Assembly (NCBI GenBank): GCA_011050175.1
Contig: DRGF01000059.1
Coordinates: 1 to 5,262 of the forward strand
DNA from: Thermococcus sp.
GTDB taxonomy: Archaea; Methanobacteriota_B; Thermococci; Thermococcales; Thermococcaceae
Direction of reading: 5' to 3'
Length of the DNA: 5,262 nt
Shown here: in pieces, positions 1 to 4,840 of the stretch
Layout: the number at the start of each line of letters is the position of its first letter
How positions within the stretch are numbered: the first letter of the stretch is position 1
The notes under the pieces: generated by a model
Seen by the model: only the letters and a program-made list of their open reading frames with translations
What the model was told of the DNA's origin: nothing
The model's database searches: none
Made by a program: the position numbers and the translations under genes

Positions 1-275
1 CTCCTTTTGACGATGAGGGCCACGCCCGCGAGCATCACCGCAGTCAGGAGCCCAATGTTCGCAGTAAAGCTCAGAATCCCGAGGAAGAGGCCGAGGACCA
101 TGAAGGCCTTCCCCGCGAACTCGTTTGTTTTCTTCCAGGCCTCCCCCGATAGAAATGTATATCCTGTCCTCACACCTATCGCATAGTTTGGCCGGTTCCT
201 GAAGAGATACGTCAGAAGTCCAGCCAAGAACATCGTCCCCGCGATGAAAAGCCCGGGAACTACCTCAGAACTCAC
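1..275 (-). CDS. SdpI-family membrane protein, partial (C-terminus beyond window)
   Basis: The minus frame starting at GTG 275 stays open to the window edge and gives 91 residues. It is hydrophobic, with probable membrane helices at about residues 7-25, 57-72 and 74-90. Between helices 1 and 2 is the region that identifies the family: Pro29-Asn30, then I-G-V-R-T (33-37), a Thr-Phe-Leu-Ser stretch, and E-A-W-K-K-T-N (45-51) followed by F-A-G-K. This matches the conserved 'IGIRTPWT...SEEVWxKTN' segment of SdpI/YhfL-type proteins. Bacillus SdpI gives immunity to a secreted killing factor and helps signal to its repressor SdpR; many archaeal members have no assigned role. The start is supported by GGAGGG 8 nt upstream, inside the padR-like gene, which it overlaps by 11 nt, implying translational coupling. 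An internal ATG at 233 would cut into the first helix. The family call is fairly firm; an immunity function is inference. Confidence 0.82.
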   Translation of the reverse strand, partial: MSSEVVPGLFIAGTMFLAGLLTYLFRNRPNYAIGVRTGYTFLSGEAWKKTNEFAGKAFMVLGLFLGILSFTANIGLLTAVMLAGVALIVKR

Positions 276-633
276 CGTTGATTCCCTCCATCCTGTTGAG
301 GGTCTCAACTATTACCCATATCTCGTTCTTTAACTCGTCTAGCACATCTCTCCCCAGCTCGGTGAGTGAGTAGTACTTCCTCGGCCTTCCGCTCACTTCA
401 GACCATGAGTCCTCAAGGAGGCCGAGCTTTTTCAGGCCCCGCAGGATGTCGTATAGAGCTCCTTCGCTCGGAACGAGCCTTCCACCGCTTAACTCGTCCA
501 GCCTCTTTCGCATCGCGTAGCCGTGTAGCTCGCCCTCCTTCTCAAGGATCGAGAGAATAAGATAAGAATAAAGTCCGGAGCGGAGGTCCTTCCTGAGCTT
601 CCTCAGTGCCTTTTCCTTCCCTTTTCCAAACAC
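265..633 (-). CDS. PadR-family transcriptional regulator
   Basis: This is a 122-residue winged-helix DNA-binding protein. After a basic N-terminus (about 1-18) comes the PadR core: helix 1 with Y-L-I-L-S-I-L (24-30), the signature L-H-G-Y (36-39), a recognition-helix region with S-E-G-A-L-Y (56-61), and a wing with G-R-P-R-K-Y-Y followed by S-L-T-E-L-G (about 82-94). The C-terminal helix (about 95-115) should form the dimerisation arm; its shortness fits the small PadR subfamily. PadR proteins usually repress neighbouring membrane, efflux or stress genes and often their own operon, released by a ligand. The start is GTG 633: GGTGA overlaps the stop region of the upstream yhfC-like gene, with a 6-nt spacer. 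The two reading frames are only 6 nt apart. No classical PadR operator (ATGT-N8-ACAT) was spotted at the operon promoter, so the target site and inducer are unknown. Confidence 0.93.
   Translation of the reverse strand: MFGKGKEKALRKLRKDLRSGLYSYLILSILEKEGELHGYAMRKRLDELSGGRLVPSEGALYDILRGLKKLGLLEDSWSEVSGRPRKYYSLTELGRDVLDELKNEIWVIVETLNRMEGINGEF
284..289 (-). promoter_or_regulatory. Shine-Dalgarno site deciding the SdpI-like start
   Basis: GGAGGG on the minus strand lies inside the last codons of the padR-like gene, with an 8-nt spacer to GTG 275. It favours the GTG start and the overlapping gene arrangement over the internal ATG at 233. Confidence 0.65.
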
Positions 634-639
634 CCGGCT

Positions 640-1344
640 TCACCAGACGGCCTTTTCTTCTTCGGCGGGCTCTGTCTTTGCCTTTGGAATCGTGTAGTAC
701 AGCAGTCCCAGTGCAACGACCGCGGTTATAAATTCTACCGCGTACATGAGGGGCTCGCTCTTGGTGAACTGGTAGTAGGCCGCCAGGGAATCGATGACCG
801 AGTGAATCCCTATCATTGCCAGAAGGCCTTTCCTTCCGAACCCCTCCCTGCAGGCGTACGCGAGGTAGATTCCTGTTCCGACGTGGAAGAGAACGACGAA
901 ATAGCGTTCGAGCATTGAAATAACGGCAGTGCTCAGCGGGACGTCGAGTGGCTCCCCTGTCGCAAGGGCTCCCGCCAGAGTAGCCCCGGCTATAACGAAG
1001 ACTTCAGTCATCCCGAAGCCCAGCCCCATGAACAGGCCAGTGTTCAGGCTCTTCCCCTTCACAAGGAAGTACTTTGCCAACTCCTGCATGGTCCCGGCGA
1101 TGAGGCCGAGCCATATCGAGACCCCAATAACGAAAGCCGTTCCCCTTGCAAGGACATCGGCGTTTGACCTTATCCCCATCCCGAGGAGAGGGAGCTGCTG
1201 AACCGGGTTCTGGACGATGAGCGCTATGAAGAAAGCGGCCAGGCCTAGGATGAACTCTCCCCACCTCTGTTTCTTGAAACCGAAGAAGTAAAGCGTTCCC
1301 CACGCGAGCAATCCACCGAGTATGGGAAACGGGAGGAGGTACAT
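640..1344 (-). CDS. YhfC-family putative intramembrane metalloprotease
   Basis: This is a 234-residue polytopic membrane protein with about seven hydrophobic helices (roughly 3-20, 28-48, 68-86, 103-128, 143-165, 173-192 and 200-218) and a short charged C-terminal tail. Candidate active-site motifs sit in membrane segments: Q-E-L-A-K (87-91), G-F-G-M-T-E (109-114), E-R (146-147) followed by F-H at 153-154, and I-H-S-V-I-D (180-185). This Glu/Glu/His/His layout matches YhfC, a relative of the PrsW and CPBP (Abi/Rce1-like) putative proteases. Family members are thought to cleave or process membrane substrates, but few have been tested. ATG 1344 is preceded by GGAGGAG with a 5-nt spacer, all within the end of the upstream gene, and lies 2 nt after its stop. 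Placement in one operon with SdpI-like and PadR-like genes suggests membrane stress or peptide defence. PrsW is the main alternative label. Confidence 0.8.
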   Translation of the reverse strand: MYLLPFPILGGLLAWGTLYFFGFKKQRWGEFILGLAAFFIALIVQNPVQQLPLLGMGIRSNADVLARGTAFVIGVSIWLGLIAGTMQELAKYFLVKGKSLNTGLFMGLGFGMTEVFVIAGATLAGALATGEPLDVPLSTAVISMLERYFVVLFHVGTGIYLAYACREGFGRKGLLAMIGIHSVIDSLAAYYQFTKSEPLMYAVEFITAVVALGLLYYTIPKAKTEPAEEEKAVW

Positions 1345-1346
1345 GC

Positions 1347-1688
1347 TTACTCCTCCTTCTCGATGACCACGGCAGTTCCGTAGGCGTAGACCTCCGCCAC
1401 GCTTGACCCGACGTTTGAGGTGGCGAAGCGCATGTTCACCACGGCGTTTGCGCCGAGCTCCTTGGCGCTGAGTGCCATTCTTCTTAGAGCTTCTTCCCTC
1501 GCCTCGGCCATCATCTGGGTGTATTCCTTCACCTCGCCACCCTTGATGTTCCTGAGGACGGCCATTATGTCCCTGCCCAAGTGGGTGGCCTTGACGGTGC
1601 CGCCTCTGGCCAAGCCCTTAACCTCCACAATCCGGTACCCCGGAACGGTCTCGGTTGTCACGACAAGGATTCCATCAATCGTTTCCAT
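1347..1688 (-). CDS. YbjQ/DUF74 family protein
   Basis: The protein is 113 residues, close to E. coli YbjQ (about 107). The family pattern is clear: an N-terminal strand with T-T-E-T-V-P-G-Y-R-I-V (11-21), a Gly-rich turn (25-30), G-G-E-V-K-E-Y-T (50-57), an Arg/Glu-rich helix A-R-E-E-A (63-67), then L-G-A-N-A-V-V (78-84) and the closing Y-G-T-A-V-V (103-108). Solved YbjQ-type structures form pentameric rings. The family is often labelled 'heavy-metal-binding', yet this member has no cysteine and one histidine (36), so that label should not be taken as function. The start ATG 1688 is chosen because GAGGTGAT ends 4 nt before it and the family's usual N-terminus begins here. The open frame continues upstream to GTG 1823, but this would cross the promoter and overlap dph2. 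It is the first gene of the leftward four-gene operon. Confidence 0.88.
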   Translation of the reverse strand: METIDGILVVTTETVPGYRIVEVKGLARGGTVKATHLGRDIMAVLRNIKGGEVKEYTQMMAEAREEALRRMALSAKELGANAVVNMRFATSNVGSSVAEVYAYGTAVVIEKEE

Positions 1689-1692
1689 ACCC

Positions 1693-1700
1693 ATCACCTC
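1693..1700 (-). promoter_or_regulatory. Strong Shine-Dalgarno site deciding the YbjQ-like start
   Basis: GAGGTGAT on the minus strand is a near-perfect anti-16S match with a 4-nt spacer to ATG 1688. The in-frame ATG at 1694 overlaps the site itself and is unlikely to be used. The GAGG part can pair with an upstream CCTCGA (see the palindrome entry), so ribosome access could be modulated. Confidence 0.7.
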
Positions 1701-1719
1701 GATGCATCGAACTTCGAGG
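1697..1719. repeat. Palindrome and inverted repeat in the operon leader
   Basis: TCGATGCATCGA (1699-1710) is a perfect 12-bp palindrome. It is nested in a wider inverted repeat, CCTCGA (1697-1702) with TCGAGG (1714-1719). From the minus-strand TATA box at 1737-1744, transcription should begin near 1712-1714, so the palindrome lies just downstream of the start. It could be a repressor operator or, if transcription begins slightly upstream, a hairpin covering part of the GAGGTGAT site. No regulator is known for it; the PadR encoded in the same operon is the obvious candidate, without direct evidence. Confidence 0.5.
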
Positions 1720-1736
1720 TATTGTTGGATTAAGAA

Positions 1737-1744
1737 GTATAAAA
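1737..1744 (-). promoter_or_regulatory. TATA box of the YbjQ-YhfC-PadR-SdpI operon
   Basis: TTTTATAC on the minus strand, preceded by an A-rich BRE-like CAAAAGCC, predicts a start near 1712-1714. That would give a leader of about 25 nt carrying the strong ribosome site. It is the only good box upstream of the first gene, and no gene gap further down the operon is large enough for another promoter. The same bases read AGTATAAAAGG on the plus strand, so a plus-strand role cannot be excluded. Confidence 0.55.
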
Positions 1745-1779
1745 GGCTTTTGTTAGGTAGGGGTTGCTTCCTCAGATTG

Positions 1780-1787
1780 TTTATAAA
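1780..1787 (+). promoter_or_regulatory. TATA box of dph2
   Basis: TTTATAAA is a near-consensus archaeal TATA box. Usual spacing places the transcript start at about 1810-1812, only 6-8 nt before ATG 1818. The mRNA would have a very short leader, and the in-frame ATG at 1806 or TTG at 1764 would fall outside the transcript. Confidence 0.65.
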
Positions 1788-1817
1788 CCCCGGATCGAAC
1801 TTTCCATGGGTGGTTCG

Positions 1818-2843
1818 ATGCACGAGATTTCAAACGGTGAGATACTGGGGGCCCTGCGAGAGCTCAACGCTAGAAGGGTGCTGATCCAGACGCCGGAGGG
1901 TCTGAAGCGCGAGGCACAGTCCCTGGCTGATTTCCTTGAGGAGAACGGGATAGAGGCCATAATAAGCGGCGACATCAACTACGGCGCCTGCGACCCTGCC
2001 GACAGGGAGGCGAGGCTCCTCGGCTGTGACGCGCTCATCCACCTCGGCCACAGCTACATGAGGCTCAACCTTGAGGTTCCGACGATATTCGTCCCGGCCT
2101 TCGCCAAAGTAGATGTTGTACCTTCACTTGAGAAAAACCTTGACGAGATTAAGAAGCTCGGAGAGAAGATAGCCCTCGTCACGACGGCCCAGCACATCCA
2201 CCAGCTTGAGCGGGCGAGGGAGTTTTTGGAGAAAGAGGGCTTTGAGGTTGTCTTTGGTAGGGGCGACTCAAGGGTGAGCTGGCCGGGCCAGGTTCTTGGA
2301 TGCAACTTCTCTGCCGCGAAAGTCGAGGCGGAAGGTGTCCTCTTCATAGGAGCCGGCTACTTCCACCCGCTCGGCGTTGCGCTCGCGACCAAAAAGCCGA
2401 CCCTTGCGGTAAACCCCTACTCTGGGGACGCAATATGGATGAACAAGGAGGTCGAGCACTTGGTAAGGAAGCGCTGGGCGCAGATAGCGAAGGCCATGGA
2501 CACCAAAAAGTTTGGCGTGATAACGAGCACGAAGAAGGGCCAGCTCCGTCTGGCGGAGGCAAAGCGCGTGGTGGAGCTTCTCCGCGAGCACGGGAAGTAC
2601 GCGAGGCTCATAGCGATGAACCACATAAGCTACCCTGCTTTGGAGGGCTTTGACTTCGATGCGTACGTTGTTGTCGCCTGCCCGCGCGTCCCGATAGACG
2701 ATTACGAGAACTGGAGGAAGCCGGTTTTAACACCGAGGGAACTGGAACTCCTCCTCGGCTTAACGGAGGAATACGAGTTCGACGAGATAGCCGGTGCCGA
2801 GAGAAAAGATGACGAGCCCTCCGGCATTTCAGTGAAGCGCTGA
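1818..2843 (+). CDS. dph2: Diphthamide biosynthesis enzyme Dph2 (2-(3-amino-3-carboxypropyl)histidine synthase)
   Basis: The product is 341 residues, the length of archaeal Dph2 (Pyrococcus horikoshii, about 342). It catalyses the first step of diphthamide formation: a [4Fe-4S] cluster cleaves S-adenosylmethionine to a 3-amino-3-carboxypropyl radical that is added to one histidine of elongation factor 2. Archaeal Dph2 works as a homodimer. The three cluster cysteines are present: Cys58 in N-Y-G-A-C-D (54-59), Cys162 in P-G-Q-V-L-G-C (156-162) and Cys288 in V-V-V-A-C-P-R-V-P (284-292), one per domain of the pseudo-threefold fold. Other hallmarks are L-I-Q-T-P-E-G (22-28), H-L-G-H-S (75-79) and K-R-W-A-Q-I (218-223). 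ATG 1818 is preferred because the remembered homologues begin with a closely similar His-Glu-Ile N-terminus and the TATA box fits only this start. ATG 1806 (345 residues) is the alternative. It is divergent from the membrane-stress operon. Confidence 0.97.
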   Translation: MHEISNGEILGALRELNARRVLIQTPEGLKREAQSLADFLEENGIEAIISGDINYGACDPADREARLLGCDALIHLGHSYMRLNLEVPTIFVPAFAKVDVVPSLEKNLDEIKKLGEKIALVTTAQHIHQLERAREFLEKEGFEVVFGRGDSRVSWPGQVLGCNFSAAKVEAEGVLFIGAGYFHPLGVALATKKPTLAVNPYSGDAIWMNKEVEHLVRKRWAQIAKAMDTKKFGVITSTKKGQLRLAEAKRVVELLREHGKYARLIAMNHISYPALEGFDFDAYVVVACPRVPIDDYENWRKPVLTPRELELLLGLTEEYEFDEIAGAERKDDEPSGISVKR

Positions 2844-2855
2844 CTTTCTCTCCCC

Positions 2856-2880
2856 TCATTCAAATTTTGACTTTCTTTCG
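2856..2880 (+). terminator. Possible T-rich terminator after dph2
   Basis: Downstream of the dph2 stop are TTTT (2865-2868) and CTTTCTTTC (2871-2879), with a second TGACTTTCT copy (2841-2849 and 2869-2877). Archaeal RNA polymerase stops at T-rich stretches without a hairpin. The tracts are interrupted, so the site may be weak. Confidence 0.35.
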
Positions 2881-2943
2881 GATGCTCTGTCATTCATGGG
2901 GGAAAGGCTGACGTTGAGTGACACATCTTCCGAGCAATATTTG

Positions 2944-2960
2944 ACAAAAACTCTATAAGA
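2944..2960 (+). promoter_or_regulatory. BRE/TATA promoter of the helical-repeat gene, probably leaderless
   Basis: ACAAAAAC (BRE-like, 2944-2951) is followed by CTATAAGA (2953-2960), predicting transcription from about 2980-2985, essentially at ATG 2984. No Shine-Dalgarno sequence precedes the ATG, which fits a leaderless mRNA. AATATTTG at 2936-2943 is a weaker alternative box giving a leader of about 16 nt. The 140-nt spacer 2844-2983 holds no convincing gene. Confidence 0.5.
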
Positions 2961-2983
2961 TTTAAAGTCTATATCCCAATGTT

Positions 2984-4783
2984 ATGTCGTCTGACAAAAA
3001 CAAAAGTGCCGAACTTGTGAAGGAGTACCTGAGTTCCTGGAAGGTTGGGAAAGTCATTGATCTGGCTCTAAAGGACGAGGAGGTTCTCCTGACGCTCTTC
3101 AGGCTTCTCCATGCGGGAGACGACGAGCTCAAAATTCGCGCCCTTACGGCGCTTGAAGATGTGTTTAAAGCGCTCCCCGACGTTAAACGGCTCATCCTCG
3201 TGGAAAAGTTTCTCGACGACCTGATAAAACTGCTGGAGAGCGACAGCGATGGTGTCCTAATTCACACCATCAGAACGATTGGTAGGCTAATAGAGGGCGT
3301 CCCCCTGCAACCGGAGAAGTTCGTAAAACTGGCCCACGCCTTCAAAGACCTCATTAAATCCAGGAAAAATGAGGCCGTTCTGCTTGAGATACCCCCCGTT
3401 CTTAAAGTCATGAGGCCAACCTCTTACACACCGAAGCTCATGGACGCCATTTCAAGGCTCCTAAAGTCAAGCAACCCCCGCCTTAAGGCCATGGGGCTTA
3501 GACTGCTCCTCAACGCGGGGGCATTCACTGGAAATCCTTCCTTCATGAAAACATTTTTCTCGGAGATTTATTATGCACTCCAGGAACGGGAAGACATCCC
3601 CCTGGTTGATTTCTGCCTTGACCTCCTACTTGAAGTCATTCACTACCCGCTGAGAGACGAGTTCATGGATGAGATTGCCTATGTGCTGACCGCGGTTAAG
3701 GAAATTGCCATCCAGAAAAACTCAGAGCTGACAGAGAAAGCCAGGACTGTTGCGGAAAAACTTGAGCTCGCTATCCGTGGTTACTACTCCAAAAACCCTG
3801 AGAGGGCCAAGGAAAAAATCCACGAGCTCCTGGTAAACGAGCGCTTTTACGAGGCAGTTGACCTCGCGCTGGCAGTTGGGGACGAATACGTCCTGAAATG
3901 GCTGGTGGACGTCCTTGAAAAGTTCGGCAGGGAGACCCTCATGATCAACGCGAGGGTTTTGCCTGGCCCGAAGTACGCTTCCGTGCCCCCTGAGAAAAAG
4001 GCCCAGAGGTACCTCACGCCCCCAACCCTTGCCCAGTTCAAAGGGGAAAAGAAAAGCACCGGGGCGGCGTCGTTTAACGAAGCCTCATCTCGGCGGAAGC
4101 TGAGCAAAGAGGAAATGGCCGGGCTGGAACGGGCACTAAAAGCCGGGGACGAGGAAACGCTCGTCGAATTATCGAGGAAAAATATTGAAGCGGTGTTTGA
4201 GCTGGTTCACAGGCTTGAAGGGGGAGATGAGCTCGAAAAAATGGACTCCCTCTGGGCGCTCTCAAAGCTCGCCGAGAGAATTGAACCTGAGGCGGCTTTC
4301 GTCCTGGAGCCTGTGGTGGAGGGCCTTCTTAAGCTGGCCCGCTCAACGAAAAACCGGTGGATGGGGCAGAGGGCTTCAAAGACCCTTGCGTTACTCGCTT
4401 CGAAGAGCAGAACGGGTGACAAAATAGTGGAGGAATTTCTCGATGACTACCTCTCAGGTGACGTGGAAAGGGTAGTGCCTGCCCTGGAGTTCTTCGGCTG
4501 CTATTTTGAGAGGGTATGGGACGAGAAGACCGCGAGGGCAGTTCTCCCTCACCTTCAAGACTACCTCAAAAAAGAGGAGACCCGCTTTGATGCGCTCCTC
4601 ACACTTGAGGGTCTCGTGAGATTGGCCCCACCGGACAGGGCGGGGCTCTTCCTGCCCTTCGTTGAAGTGCTTAAGGCGATAAAAAAGTCCGCACTTCCCC
4701 AAGACCAGAAGCTCGCTATGCGGATTCTGGAGGATATATCCTCGAAGATAAAGGCTGAGTTATTAGGGCCCATGGATTTCTGA
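2984..4783 (+). CDS. Two-lobed alpha-helical (HEAT/ARM-like) repeat protein of unknown function
   Basis: I do not recognise a named family beyond an alpha-solenoid. The 599-residue protein has no signal peptide, membrane helix or obvious catalytic motif, so it is probably cytosolic. Residues 10-315 are successive amphipathic helix pairs rich in Leu, Glu and Lys, for example 33-63, 71-104, 113-143 and 150-178. A Pro- and polar-rich segment (about 325-372, with P-G-P, V-P-P and T-P-P) looks flexible. Helical pairs resume at 373-595. The lobes look related: residues 34-83 align with 404-450, sharing a G-[GD]-D-E-L loop and the same hydrophobic spacing. Such proteins act mainly as protein- or nucleic-acid-binding scaffolds. 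ATG 2984 follows a promoter directly. Lysine codons lean to AAA, unlike AAG-rich dph2, suggesting different expression or evolutionary history. The gene is transcribed separately from dph2 and from the downstream methyltransferase. The coding call is very sure; HEAT type is moderate. Confidence 0.85.
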   Translation: MSSDKNKSAELVKEYLSSWKVGKVIDLALKDEEVLLTLFRLLHAGDDELKIRALTALEDVFKALPDVKRLILVEKFLDDLIKLLESDSDGVLIHTIRTIGRLIEGVPLQPEKFVKLAHAFKDLIKSRKNEAVLLEIPPVLKVMRPTSYTPKLMDAISRLLKSSNPRLKAMGLRLLLNAGAFTGNPSFMKTFFSEIYYALQEREDIPLVDFCLDLLLEVIHYPLRDEFMDEIAYVLTAVKEIAIQKNSELTEKARTVAEKLELAIRGYYSKNPERAKEKIHELLVNERFYEAVDLALAVGDEYVLKWLVDVLEKFGRETLMINARVLPGPKYASVPPEKKAQRYLTPPTLAQFKGEKKSTGAASFNEASSRRKLSKEEMAGLERALKAGDEETLVELSRKNIEAVFELVHRLEGGDELEKMDSLWALSKLAERIEPEAAFVLEPVVEGLLKLARSTKNRWMGQRASKTLALLASKSRTGDKIVEEFLDDYLSGDVERVVPALEFFGCYFERVWDEKTARAVLPHLQDYLKKEETRFDALLTLEGLVRLAPPDRAGLFLPFVEVLKAIKKSALPQDQKLAMRILEDISSKIKAELLGPMDF

Positions 4784-4794
4784 CTCCATAAGGC

Positions 4795-4802
4795 TTAATA
4801 TA
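4795..4802 (+). promoter_or_regulatory. TATA box of the METTL5-like gene
   Basis: TTAATATA lies just after the stop of the helical-repeat gene and predicts a start near 4825-4827, about 15 nt before ATG 4841. The leader would hold the GGTGAG ribosome site. This suggests that the gene has its own transcript even though the gap is only 57 nt. Confidence 0.6.
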
Positions 4803-4830
4803 CCCACTGTGTAGTTTGGGCCGTGGTCGC

Positions 4831-4836
4831 GGTGAG
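4831..4836 (+). promoter_or_regulatory. Shine-Dalgarno site deciding the METTL5-like start
   Basis: GGTGAG ends 4 nt before ATG 4841. The in-frame GTG codons at 4823 and 4832 are less likely: the first lies at or before the predicted transcript start and the second is part of this site. Confidence 0.6.
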
Positions 4837-4840
4837 CGGG

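Noticed and set aside
929..1303. Open frames on both strands overlapping the YhfC-like gene
   Set aside because: They have no motifs and overlap a coherent seven-helix membrane protein with family motifs.
1689..1760. Search for a classical PadR operator (ATGT-N8-ACAT) at the operon promoter
   Set aside because: No such inverted pair is present; only the TCGATGCATCGA palindrome stands out.
1764..1817. Longer Dph2 start at TTG 1764 or ATG 1806
   Set aside because: Both lie before the transcript start predicted from TTTATAAA at 1780-1787, and remembered archaeal Dph2 proteins begin at the equivalent of 1818.
1689..1823. N-terminal extension of the YbjQ-like protein up to GTG 1823
   Set aside because: It would run through both promoters and the dph2 start, lacks family similarity, and ignores the strong GAGGTGAT site before ATG 1688.
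2054..2653. Several open frames on both strands inside dph2
   Set aside because: They lie in shadow frames of a firmly identified gene, have low-complexity Arg/Ser/Pro composition and no family motif.
2896..2958. Possible 20-codon microprotein gene in the spacer after dph2
   Set aside because: No Shine-Dalgarno site or promoter lies in front of it, and its end overlaps the promoter of the next gene.
3847..4773. Antisense and alternate-frame open frames inside the helical-repeat gene
   Set aside because: They are Ser/Arg/Pro-rich shadows without ribosome sites or recognisable motifs.
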